DNA from: Climacium dendroides
Lineage: Eukaryota > Streptophyta > Bryopsida > Hypnales > Climaciaceae
Assembly (NCBI GenBank): GCA_950106755.1
Contig: OX467087.1
Location: 15,256,047 to 15,320,046 of the forward strand
Direction of reading: 5' to 3'
Length of the DNA: 64,000 nucleotides
Shown here piece by piece: positions 9,438-22,570 of this stretch; the first letter of the stretch is position 1; every line of letters begins with the position of its first letter. The position numbers and the translations under genes are program-made. The notes beneath the pieces were generated by a model. The model was not told the origin of the DNA. It saw only the letters and a list, made by a program, of their open reading frames with translations, and searched no databases.

Positions 9438-12400
9438 TTTTGGGAGCAGCCTTATTATAATTTGCCTCATTTTTTGTAGGAGTCGGGTTTTTTTAAAGGG
9501 CATTAGTGGCATCTCCTGGTTGATTGATTCTGGTATCAAATTCTCACTGGCTATGCTTTCCTTCAACTTCAAATTTTGAAAGACTACACTCCTCTTCTTT
9601 TTCAAAGATATACAGGTTTTGAAATTAAACTCCAAATCTTCATTACATTGGACAAACATGTATGATAGAGTAGGGGCTAATTGCCACAACCAATCCTAAA
9701 CCTTTTTATTTTTTTTACACTTATTGATTGTTGATCCTACCATTTTTTTGTTTGGTTTTGGATCTTCCATTTTCATACTCCAACTAATTACTATCTCAAA
9801 GGCTTTCCAAAATTGAGTTAGAATGAATATTGTTTCTATTATTAAATTGCCAATTTTTTGTTGAATCTTGTTGGAATATTTTAGATTCCTTAATTTTATG
9901 CATTTATGGATTTTGTATGAGTAGAGTATAAGTTTCAAATTGTTAAAAATAATTGCAACTAAAAAGGACCCAAGCCTTTCATAATTAGAAGTAATACATT
10001 TTAAGCAACAATAGGTAGGGATTAGAATTAGGTGTAGGGTTATTGTAAGTGCATCTATAATCAACACTAATAGCATCTAAACATACTTATGATTATAAAA
10101 TGTGGTTAAGGAGCACCTTCAAGGTGCAACATTTTTTGTAACATTTGACTACATAATTAAAAAGTTATTGCAAGGTAAGTTTATTTTGAAGCTTGGATAA
10201 CCCATGCAACTTAGAAAAAATCACCTTTTTTTAATATAATATTTTAACTTGTTTTTTATATTTTAACATACTTGAAAAGTTTTGTATCATTTTATTTCAA
10301 TTAACAAAATGAATGTTATGAAGAGATTTAGTTCGTAGGTAGTTATAAAATATCTATCCCAAAATAAACATTGAAGTCTTGTTTTGAATTTAATTTACAA
10401 TATTTTTGAAAAAAAAATTTAAAACATGAGATGTAGATTGCTTAATACAACATTGCAAATGTTGAAACGTAATCATTTGGGAATAATGAATTGAAAATAC
10501 TTCTTTTTTAAATTCAAGCATCGTGATCTTGCAACTAATAAAGTTTCCTAATTTTAGGGTGGTATGTTTTAAACAAATCAATTGAAGGATCCTATGGTTG
10601 TATTTGTTAATGAATAAATATAGATGAAGATTTTAGCTTTACTTTGAATACAAGTAATTTGAAGTAGTTTTGGGCCTCAAAACACTGCAATCAAGTAGGG
10701 GGTAGATTCAAATTTTGATCCTATATTTTTATTACATGAGATTGTGTTGTCCATCAATGTGAAAATTCTCTATTAACTTTCTTTAAATTTTCATTGTTAT
10801 GATTTATAATAAGAAATACATATAAATTAGGAAATACATCCAAAAAAATTCTATACAAGTTACGACTAGCAATGGATAGTTTTGTGATTTTTTTAACAAT
10901 ATTTTTATTTTTTACACCCAAAACACCTCTGGCAATAATCTTTAAGTCAAATGACCACTAATTTATTAAGTTTAATTTGAACTTTTTATGATTGATTGTA
11001 CAAAATTTAAATTCTTGGATGTTTAAATAAATTCTTTTTTGACAAATGTTGATTTTCTTTTAAATTGATGAAGAAATAGAATTAATGTGACCTTTTTTAG
11101 TATAATCTCGAGTGTAATGCATAAATAAAACTTCATCAATTATACTTCAAACTAGAAGAATTTGAGGTTATGTTAAAAGAATAAAGGTTAGAATGAGAAA
11201 AAATATTTTTTTGATTAAATTTGAAAATCATATGTAAAACCTATACTATCGTGAAGTTTGGATCATAACACATAGAGCTTGCAATTGCAATATTTCATAA
11301 ATTATTTTTATTTCCAAATTTTCATTATAGAGTCAAATCAAAACTTGTTGAGTTTTATTATCTTAGCTTCAATTAAGAACCAATTTATTTCTTTATAAAT
11401 CTACAATCAAATTTGACCAAGGCATGGTTTCTTTTGGAATGCATTATTTGTGAAAATCTAATAATAGGAGACTAAAGAATCAAACTATTGTATGAGAAGA
11501 CCCAAAGGTGATTTAAGTTGTCATGTAGGTCTTCTCATAGGTTGTAACTCAGTGTATAGACAACAATTTAGCCCATGTTTCTAGTATAGAGGAAGCTTTT
11601 CTTCTAAAATTAATATGCTATTATAAATGATAGAGATATATTTTGCATTTGCACTCTAGAAGACTTAAGATAGTTTGAAAGTATAATTATTGAGTTTGTG
11701 GATGGCATGCTTGTACATTTTGTCTTTGGCAATGAAACTTAGTTTCATTTGTTTTAAAAAAAAGGAGTACATTGAGTTGTGGAGAAGTAAGATAAACAAG
11801 TTTTTGATGCTTCTAATGTTAATGAAATTTCTTAGAGATGCATTGACAATGACAATGAATCCAAAAGAAACATGCAACTTTGTGCCTACTTCCCCCTACT
11901 ACCCAACCCTCCTAAGCCATTAATGATTTTTGAAAAAATTATCCCTCTTCTAAATGCCACAGATCTTCTAAAAAATCCAAAGTTATTGATGTCCATCAAA
12001 TAGATGATCTTTGTCGTCTAAATATAGATACAAAATATAGATATGGATACATATATGGATACAAAATTAGAAATACAAAAGATGAATATGGTCATGGTTA
12101 TAGAATTCAAAATACATACATATATATTCCATATAGATTGAAGTCTATAAAAATTTCATTGGAATACAAATATGTTTTTGGAGTGGGTTTGTAAGCATAA
12201 TTCATGAATGCATTTCAAAAAGGCATTATTACAATGTGTTTAATTTTTTGAATGTAAAAGTTTTACAACTAGTAGTAAAATTACATGTGTAGCCCTTTAG
12301 AATTTTTGGAAAAGATAAACAACCAATGGGAGAATGACACGTGTATCCTTGTGAATGGGAGGAAAAGAAACAAATTTATTTTATGTGTTTTTCTTGGAAA

Positions 12401-12872
12401 TTGATACTTTCTCACAATGATATTTGGCAATGACACAATGACAGTGAGCTCAAAAAGGTAGCAACTTTTTTAGAGATGTTTTGACATTTTGAAGATACAA
12501 TGGCAATAAACCTTTGTAAATGTTTGACTTTGTGAGAGATGGGAATTGGAACATTTCATGAAAAATTGGTTGAGTCTTCTACAATGAAATTATGTTCATT
12601 TGTGTTAATAAAAAAGAAAAAGAAATTAGCTGAGTTACTAATCTACATGGCACACACTAAACTTGGTTTTATGGAGAGCCTCCGGCTTTCTCAAAGGCTT
12701 CATTTTTTAGCCTCTTTGAGAGTCTTCTTTGACAAGGTTGCTAGATCTTCATCTTCATGACCAGCCGTGAGAGGGTTGATGGCTTCTCTTTGTATTGGGT
12801 TCTTGGCTATCAACCTTGCTTGTTTGTCCCTTGTCTATCATCTAGTTGGATCCTTGTCCTTGTTGTTCTCAC
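9438..12872. other. AT-rich intergenic block, no gene seen
   Basis: Very AT-rich and low complexity, with short chance frames only. 10190-10480 is a decayed copy of the TTAA-flanked family, listed separately. An AT-rich degenerate run (ATAGATAT/ATACAAAA) occupies about 12018-12135. Confidence 0.5.
10190..10480 (-). repeat. Decayed fragment of the TTAA-flanked family F
   Basis: ATGTTATGAAGAGATTTAGTT, GTAGGTAGTTATAAAAT and AAATAAACATTGAAGTC align in order with the 42.7-43.6 kb copy, in the same orientation. The termini are not recognisable, so this is an internal relic. Confidence 0.5.
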
Positions 12873-13285
12873 TAAGGTAGTCTACTCTAAAAGCGAGCAA
12901 CTCTTCAAATTGCCTCTATATTTAGGTTTCAAATGGATAGTAGGTGGTCCTTAAATGGACCTTTCAAGCCATTGAAAGAATCAAGAGAAAAACATTATTT
13001 ATTGTAAGAACCAATTGTTGACCTTCATTTACTGAAATGACTTTAGAAGTTTGCAAGTGGTCAGATTTTAGAAGACCTAGGGTCACAAATAGGTGCCTAC
13101 AACATTTTTTTTTGAAAATTCATAAGTAATTCAAAAACGATTCAAAAAATATGAAACCACTTACATGACGTTCTACATCCATTTTTCTTTCTCTGAAAAA
13201 TGATCCAAAAATATTTCTATTCATGAAAACCTTCAAAAAAGGGGGACCAACCCTTAAATGGTCGCTTTAAAGCCATACTACCTTA
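12873..13285. mobile_element. MITE family C copy, complete
   Basis: A 413-base element with termini TAAGGTAGTCTACTCTAAAA and, inverted, CTTTAAAGCCATACTACCTTA. Outside the AGGTAG terminus both sides carry TA, as expected for a TA target-site duplication. The interior is the reverse of the 7304 copy (GGGGGACCAACCCTTAAATGG). No coding region. Confidence 0.75.
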
Positions 13286-14149
13286 GGCCACTTGTGGCTG
13301 GTGGCTTTGCACCCCATTTTTATTGCCATGAAATTCTGTTTCATGTCACAAAAACAAAACAAAAAACTTATTTTTAAGAAGAGTTAATGAAAGAATTATT
13401 GGTGCTAGGGGCTTCAAGCCTACAGTACCTTGTGATGGAATTATTGTTGGAAACTTGTATTCTTGTAAACTTCCATGTGCGGTTTTGAATGCACAAAATT
13501 CATTTAAGCTGTCTCCAAAGGTGCCGGACAAAAGCTTCTTGTACGACTGAACAAGTTTATAGCTTTCTCTAGGTCTTAGTGAAGTGTCTACGAAGCTTAA
13601 ATTCAAGTCTGTTTCATTGGTGTCCAAAAAAAGAGAAAAAAGAAGTGTCTACTAAGTTATGTCAGCAGGCTCAACGTTTAATGAGAAAGTACACACAATA
13701 ACTGAAGTTGAAACAGCTGATTGAAGTCTTGAGCCCTGACCAGTGAGTCATTCTACAGGCATTGGATACTTCTTTAGTTTTTTTTTGTATAGTTCTAGTC
13801 ATTGGATGTCACTCAAGGTACTAATCAACATTAATTGTCAGTATAGAATTTCCAGTTCTGTCCTTGAGCATGTTACGACATCCTGCACCTCGACAATGGA
13901 GAAAACATGTTTCATGCCTCTTAACTTGAAAGCTTAATTGCTTGACTAAGTGTACAGAACAACAGTACAAACATGACTTTTTTCAGAGACTGAAGTGTAG
14001 CTACGTTACACAACCTCGAAATTCTGTGTATAATTGACAATGTGGAACCAAACAACATGCACATGTAGGAAGTGTACAAGCTCATGGAACTGCTTTCCAT
14101 TTTGCAATTGAACTAAGGGAGCTGACCCAATTTCCGACCACTTAAGCAA
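13286..14149. other. Intergenic, no gene seen
   Basis: Mixed composition. A 93-residue minus-strand frame (13346-13627) has no start context, splice pattern or family resemblance, so it is not called. Confidence 0.4.
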
Positions 14150-14390
14150 TTTTGCATATTTGGAGTGCTGTTTTTTTGGAGTGGAGAAATTTTCCCATGT
14201 ACAGAAATAGAGGATTCCATATTTTTTTTCAGAATTTTATTTCTCAAAACATAATTACTACGAATTTTTTAGGTGAAGATTTTGTTTGACACATTCTTGT
14301 CATATAGGTCCCCCTATTTCGAACCATAGGTTGGTTGTAAAATCAACCAAGACTGCAACCAATCATAATGCGCCACGACTGCATTGGAGA
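14150..14390. repeat. Dispersed repeat family H, copy 2
   Basis: Diverged copy of 7704-8055. It begins near TTTTGCATATTTGGAGTGC and shares TTTTCCCATGTACA(G/A)AAATAG and CCAATCATAATGCGCCAC. It ends before the family A element at 14516. Confidence 0.5.
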
Positions 14391-14515
14391 TTGTGTCACA
14401 ATTAATGTCCTACTTTCTTCTGCTGATTGGAAAGAGTGTAGTCTATATGATGGGAATGGGTCCCTGGTCGGGGATGGGTCGCCTCCCTTAAGAATAAAAA
14501 GGCAATAAGGTAGAA

Positions 14516-14900
14516 CCACCCATTACCAACCACAACCCCATCAACAATCAATAGAGTGTATAGAATTTAGGAGAGGCTGGGACTAATTTTCAAACATGAA
14601 TTCTTGATTTCCACCCATCATTTCCTCCATTCTCTTTATGAGACATCTGCTTGGTTTGGAGTGCCAAAGGGAACAAGAAGTAATCTCTTCAATGAACAAT
14701 TTGGGAATAGTCTACGCATTGGATATGGGTCCAAAGCAACTTTTCCCTTCCAAAATTCATAGTAATTTCAATTCAAGTGATAAAATTATCAAATTTTGGC
14801 AATCCCCTTCATTTCCATCTCTGCACCTCTGGAAATATTTTCTTCACCTTATTGTATTCCACAATTGTTTATTTGATTGGTTATGGGTGGTTCTACCTTA
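14516..14900 (+). mobile_element. MITE family A reference copy
   Basis: A complete 385-base element with inverted termini of about 24 bases and one mismatch: TAAGGTAGAACCACCCATTA on the left, and GGGTGGTTCTACCTTA preceded by TTGGTTAT on the right. Reading the outer TA on both sides as target duplication gives an AGGTAG terminal repeat, as in Tc1/mariner-type MITEs. Non-coding. Relatives are at 1-189, 5727-6128 and 40971-41611. Confidence 0.8.
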
Positions 14901-17600
14901 GAGCCAAAAAGCCATGCTCATTGTTCTAATTCTCATCAACATGGAAGAGATTAATGTGTTCTCTCTTTTGGGACAAGATGGATATTAGGGAATTTTTGTG
15001 TAGCACCGTACTAGTAGTTAAGTAGGTGCTCATCTTCAAACTTCACTTTTTGGATCTAAAGGGTTCACTTGGTTGTTCATTGAGTAGTGTTAAGCAAAAA
15101 TAATGCTCACACTAATCACCTTGGTATCTACAATAATTACAAAGATAGTACTCCCTCCATCCCATAATGATCTTTGTGTAAGTTTTAATTTTTTTTGTCC
15201 CACAATGATCTTTGTACGGCACTTTGTGATGTTGAAATAGGTCAAATTTGGCTTCTAATTGCTTATTAGAATTAGCAAAAGAACTCTAAGTAGTAGTCCC
15301 CCCTCCATCTATGCAATCATCAATTAAAAGACAAATGAAATGATTGGAGGGATCAATCAATATTATTCGTTCTTATTTTTGCACCTCTTTAAGTATTTTC
15401 CAATTGAAGAAGATGAAGCTTTGGGAGGTGAAATAGAGGTCTAAACATGGTCTTGGGCATGTACTAAGTGCCTGTAAAATGAAAACCTCACACTCAACAA
15501 TTGAATGTCCAATGGTACTCTTTGAAAATGCCCCCAAAATTTTACTTTTCAATACTCCCAAACTACACTTTGAAAAGGATTTTGAAGCTCAAAGTCTTTG
15601 GGATGCCAAGAGTGCACCGACCTCTATTTACAATGTGAAACATGTCTTAATAAATGTTATTTTTAGCCTTAATTTGGAACATTTTGTCCATCAAGAAGAT
15701 CATTTTGGAATAGAGGTAGTGTGTTTTAAGAGTAGGTAAATTTTTTTGGACACAATTAAAAGAGACCTTTACTACAAAGAAGAAAGAATAGAAGCACCCA
15801 ATTGCAATTGGCTTGGGTGGATAAATAGACAAGATTATAATACGTGAGCGAAGAACAATGGCTTTTCAATGGCAACTACCTCAATATGAAGCGAGGCACC
15901 TTGTAGAAGCTAGAAAAATGAAACTAGTACAAGGACCAAATAAGACCCATCATGGTTTCGACTTGATCAACTTTGCAAACACACCGTGGCGACACCACCT
16001 TTGCTCGAAACAACTCAACGCAACCTTCGATTGGTTGGAACACCTTGCCATCAGCCTATTGGTAGTTTCCCACTCTACAAGCCCATAATCAACCATGCCT
16101 AACCAAATATGTTGAGATTTCTAAATCAAATGTCACAACACAACGTTGTTGTGCTCAATCTAGAGGGTCCACAAAATCATTGATCTCAACACATCCCAAA
16201 CACAATTCACTATCTCAAACTTTTGAGGAATACAACCTATGAAAAGAGCATGCAATTTGATACTCATACCTTATAGCTTTGTTAAGTGTTGACCTTCTTT
16301 TTTCTAGCAAATGTACTTTTATTTACAGCCGGTTGTTGACTTTCAATGCTAACATGGCACCATCCCATTATCAACCCACCACCATTGCCATTACAAGTTG
16401 CAACTCATAACCTTCTTTCCTTCCAACTTGCTTCCTACATCCTTCAATCATGAAAATCAAAGGTTATGATTGAAAAATGTACAACCAGCTATGTACAATG
16501 ACCTATTCACAACTAGTGCGACTCATCGGTTATCTTATCCATCGGTTATCTTATCCATCTCAAGACATGTGCACCATGATTAAAATTGCAATACCCAAAT
16601 CAACACACACACAATCTTCCTGCAATAATTTCTATAAAATACGTGAAGGCAAGCTTCACACACTGACGTTGATCACGAGCAGAACTGACAGGGATAGGAG
16701 TTGCTGTTGGAGAGCGACCTCATTAGATAGAATTCATAACTTAGTCTCTGTAGGTTTAAAGAGACGAAGCACTGGTCCGCTAACACTGAGCCAGTGCACT
16801 ATAATTCTTATTTTGTAACCAGTCGGAGAATCAAAGTGACTTCCAATTATACTGTTATGCAAAGTATTCTTCCTGCACAAAACAAATAGGTTTGGATCCA
16901 AAAGTGATAAGAAGAATACGTTGCATAGCCACCTCTGCTTTTCTAGAGTTAACTGTGTGGCATTTTGTCAAGCTCCCTGTGATGGAAACTCAGGATTGCT
17001 TGCAATTGTGTTGTGCACACAAGCAATCCAATTCATGCTACACCCAACACAGAGGTTTTTTTTCAACGAAAATGTGATTCAACGCATACCGGAGGTACAG
17101 ATTTTGAACACTCCAACAGATTCTCAAGACAGACGTGAAGCCAAACCTCCAGTGTCACATAATTATGTGCTTATAAGGTACACACATCCGTAATCATCAC
17201 ACTCCAAAAACGTACACTCACATTTGGATGAAAAGTGATACTAAAACTTGGATACTAAGTACACAAGATGAATACAATCAGACTTCATGATTGAGAGCTT
17301 ATGAGAGTCTAGTGTTGATTTTTGATACACATAGAGACAGTACTTTGAAGATTCATAGCTTATTCAAATGTTTGTCTGAATAGCATATGTTGAAGAGGAT
17401 TGAAATCTTCTTTCACTTGCATATAAGATCAAATAAAAATAATTTGTACTTGCATAATGGAAATTGTGTTCAATGCTCCTCTAAATTTTTAATCTTTTAG
17501 CTTAGCTTTTGAGGAAATTAATTTTCATTGTTCAATGTCTAAGTTTGAGTTTTCTTGAACCTATTCAAAGTACTTTGTAATTTGTTTTGGGTGATAAATT
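14901..17600. other. Intergenic, no gene seen; one Stowaway-like end
   Basis: No coding region is supportable. TACTCCCTCCATCCCATAAT at 15149-15168 resembles the Stowaway MITE terminus (CTCCCTCC type), followed 45 bases on by a second CCCACAATGATCTTTGTAC phrase; no clear right end was found. A short 17-base tandem repeat (ATCGGTTATCTTATCC) lies near 16526-16558. Confidence 0.4.
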
Positions 17601-17620
17601 TTTTATATTTTAAGTTCTAA

Positions 17621-17627
17621 ATATAAA
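17621..17627 (+). promoter_or_regulatory. Candidate TATA element
   Basis: ATATAAA lies about 240 bases upstream of the preferred start codon of the Rossmann-protein gene and 35 bases upstream of the first in-frame ATG. If used, transcription would begin just before 17662. Sequence evidence only, in an AT-rich flank where such matches occur by chance. Confidence 0.25.
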
Positions 17628-17862
17628 CCGGTAAAAAGTTAGAAATATATTTGGAGGGCTAATGTATACCGCTGCCAAATGGGCTTCAAGTGGAAGCATA
17701 CCCGGACAGCTGAGCTCACACATGCCCGGATTAGGGCACTACTGTACATTACTCTCCAATACCCGGCATATATCCTTTGAAGCCTGCTTGGTGCTTTTCC
17801 GCTCTCAACAGGACGCGACACGACGGTGGCGAAGAAGGAGCGATGGCGCAAAATCAATCGAA

Positions 17863-18891
17863 ATGCCCGAGAACAGATTGGCCATGGCGGCCTCGATCTC
17901 TCTGCCGTGCACCCAATTGCTCACGCACCGTCTCGTCCGATTGTCTATGAGAAAATTTGAACTCAATCCGTCGACATTGCCGGTCAATTCTTGCAGAACC
18001 TCCAGAATCTCACGGACCACAAGCACAATCTCAACCACAAAGGCGAGCTTGGAGAACCGAGCATCATCTGCGGCCTCCATGGCGACGACGGAGAACAATG
18101 TTGTAGAGCCCGGGGTGATAGTGGGAGCTGGTCGAGTAGGTCAAGCTTTGGAGAAGATGGGCGGGGGTCGTGACATCGTGATTCGGCGCGGCGAGACTAT
18201 TCCCGAAGACAGCACAGGGCCCATCTTCGTGTGCACTCGGAACGACGTCCTCTCGGCGATTGTGGACGCCACTCCCGCACCCCGACGCGAAGACCTCGTC
18301 TTCATCCAGAACGGAATGCTGGAGCCTTGGCTGGCGAGCAAAGGCTTAAGCGCCGCGACGCAGGTGCTGGTGTACTTCGCGGTGGCGAAGCTCGGAGAAG
18401 ATCCGCTGGATGGCAAGACGGACACAAACCCCGAGGGGTTAACCACGGCCACAGGGAAGTGGGCCGCGGCCACCGCCGCGCGGCTCCACTCCGCGGGTCT
18501 GTCTTGTCAAGTGCTGGATGGCGAGGAGTTCAAGAAGCCAATGCTGGAAAAATTGATCTGGATTTGCGCGTTTATGCTTGTAGGGGCGAGACATCCTGGC
18601 GCGACTGTTGGGGTGGTGGAGAAGGAGCATCGGAAGGAAGTCGTTGAGATTATTAACGAGCTCGCGGGCGCTGCAGCTGTTGAGATGGGAATTGAATTCG
18701 ACGATGGAATTGAGGATCGGCTCTGCGCTTATGCGCGCTCTGTTGCGCATTTTCCGACCGCTGTGAAAGAGTTTGAGTGGCGGAATGGCTGGTTCTATGA
18801 GATCTCGAAGCGGGCTTTGGAGAGCGGGAAGAAGGATCCGTGTCCGTTGCACACGGCGTGGCTGACAGAGCTTGGGGTTGTCAAGTTGTAG
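17863..18891 (+). CDS. Ketopantoate-reductase-like Rossmann protein, probably plastid-targeted
   Basis: An intronless frame giving 342 residues from the ATG at 17863. Other in-frame ATGs at 17662 and 17884 are possible; the extra 67 residues from 17662 look unconserved. Residues 1 to about 75 are rich in Ser, Thr and Arg and poor in acidic residues, like a plastid transit peptide. A core follows with the dinucleotide-binding fold signature VIVGAGRVG (residues 85-93). The segments LVFIQNGML and MLEKLIWICAFML resemble the QNG and K-containing helix of the ketopantoate reductase (ApbA/PanE) superfamily. A conserved-looking C-terminus (CAYARSVAHFPTAVKEFEWRNGW) follows. It is probably an NAD(P)-dependent oxidoreductase, but the substrate cannot be read from sequence and I do not equate it with true ketopantoate reductase. 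It is GC-rich against AT-rich flanks and points toward the WRKY gene on the other strand. Confidence 0.8.
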   Translation: MPENRLAMAASISLPCTQLLTHRLVRLSMRKFELNPSTLPVNSCRTSRISRTTSTISTTKASLENRASSAASMATTENNVVEPGVIVGAGRVGQALEKMGGGRDIVIRRGETIPEDSTGPIFVCTRNDVLSAIVDATPAPRREDLVFIQNGMLEPWLASKGLSAATQVLVYFAVAKLGEDPLDGKTDTNPEGLTTATGKWAAATAARLHSAGLSCQVLDGEEFKKPMLEKLIWICAFMLVGARHPGATVGVVEKEHRKEVVEIINELAGAAAVEMGIEFDDGIEDRLCAYARSVAHFPTAVKEFEWRNGWFYEISKRALESGKKDPCPLHTAWLTELGVVKL

Positions 18892-20400
18892 GTTATGTGA
18901 GAATCCTGTATTGCAAGTGCAGCATGGGAATGCAATGTGCACTGTTTTCTAATGTTAACGGAAAGGCAAATTGCCGCTCTTTGTACAATCCACGCAATGT
19001 CGGATCACGTCCATGCTTTTAAGCTTCGACTTCATGCTTTTGGGAAATTAGGTCGCATCGAAATTGGAATTTCAGGTCACCAGAGAGAATGGTTGAAGCA
19101 CGTTCAAAATTGGTCATGAAGCTCACATTGTGAGATTGATCGCCTAGCCAGTGAGGACTTTGATATGCTGGCGATCGGATTGTGAGTGCTATAGTATACG
19201 CGATGGTCAAGTACTCAGTGCTCTCTCTGCCGCGAGATTGATCGTGAGATTATTGTTCATCTTCAAGGATTCCTCTCGTCCTTGAGAGTTTGCACTTTGC
19301 AGCATGCCAGAAGGTTACTGGATTTTGTGAGAACATGTGAAAATAATCGGTACTGCACATGTATGGTAGCTATAGTAAGAATGCAATCTAGAGATTGCTG
19401 ACTGTCTGAAGTCAGACACTCTGAAGTTGTTCTACGAGTGCACATATGTATCTTAATGCTCATGTTATAACATAAGAAAAACAGGATATGGTTTGGATTC
19501 AATCCGTATGGCTGAAAATGGTGAGCAAGTGCTTGCTCACAAGTGGCAATCCAGGAGCTAATGTTTATAGGCTATTGTCATAAGAAAAACAGGATAAGGT
19601 TTGGATTCAATCCATATGGCTGAAAATGGTGAGCAAGTGCTTGCTCACAAGTGGCAATCCAGGAGCTAATGTTTATGGGCTATTGAAGTGATTGATGTCA
19701 GGGGCTTCCTACTCCACATTTCTTGAACTAAAGATGTCAGAATTGAAGTATGAGAAACTGAAGATGTCACTGGGATCGGAAATATCTTGATTATTCTTTG
19801 AGTAACAAAGTATCAGGAGCTCTTTCCAAGAATGTGGCAGGCAAAATACTTTCAATTCAACGGATTCCATAACAAAAGGGCATGTACTAGATTTCTGAGA
19901 TGGTGCAAAGTATATGCGAAATCGTATACTTAGCCCAGTACTCAAGATGCAAATGGTGCGCGTACATTCCTAAAGGCTATTAACATTCAAAAATCCATCT
20001 AATTTGCTTTCTGTCTTCAGATGGAGCCACTGAGGCTTATATAATCTGCACGCAGACCACTCGCCGGTGTGTGTGCTACTTTTGCTCTCTGAAAACATGT
20101 TTTACTTTTCCTATCAGGCATGTCAATGGTTGCAGCGCAATGGTACTGCTTCCTCTACGGATGTCCACAAAAATATCAAGCCAATCACGCATGACACCAC
20201 TGCAATCTCAGCTTGGATACTGATGCAACCTAGATTGTATCTTTACAAAAAATTGGAGTATGGAATGGGTACAAACTTCTGGAAGAGTGCAGAGATCATC
20301 ATCTAAGGTGAGAGAGATCGAACTTCTTGCACATTTCTCAAACCAGCTTGTAGCCGCAGCCTAAGGATTATATCATACATACATGCCTTCGGGAGCTTGT
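18892..20400. other. Intergenic between convergent genes
   Basis: Space between the 3' ends of the Rossmann-protein gene and the WRKY gene. It must hold both 3' untranslated regions; no clear polyadenylation signal was identified for either. It contains the 108-base tandem duplication listed separately. No gene seen. Confidence 0.5.
19471..19685. repeat. 108-base tandem duplication with an internal hairpin
   Basis: Copies 19471-19577 and 19579-19685 differ at about three positions, so the duplication looks recent compared with the decayed repeats elsewhere. Each copy contains the perfect inverted repeat GTGAGCAAG-TG-CTTGCTCAC (19521-19540 and 19629-19648). Confidence 0.9.
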
Positions 20401-22522
<2,122 letters not shown>

Positions 22523-22570
22523 AATCTTCGAGAGATCTATCAGCGTGCGTTCATGAGGAAGTGGTAGCTT
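22523..22570 (-). other. Probable WRKY 5' untranslated exon part
   Basis: An acceptor-like GAAGTGCAG ends at 22571 on the minus strand, 48 bases above the chosen ATG. In the same frame upstream is ATGACTTGA, so the reading frame does not simply extend. A strong donor (GGG|GTAAGT) lies near 23594, which would give a 5' UTR intron of about 1 kb. This is inference from splice-site shape only. Confidence 0.35.

Noticed and set aside
17662..17862. Upstream in-frame extension of the Rossmann protein
   Set aside because: The 67 extra residues look like translated 5' leader. The targeting peptide makes sense from 17863 or 17884. Kept only as an alternative start.
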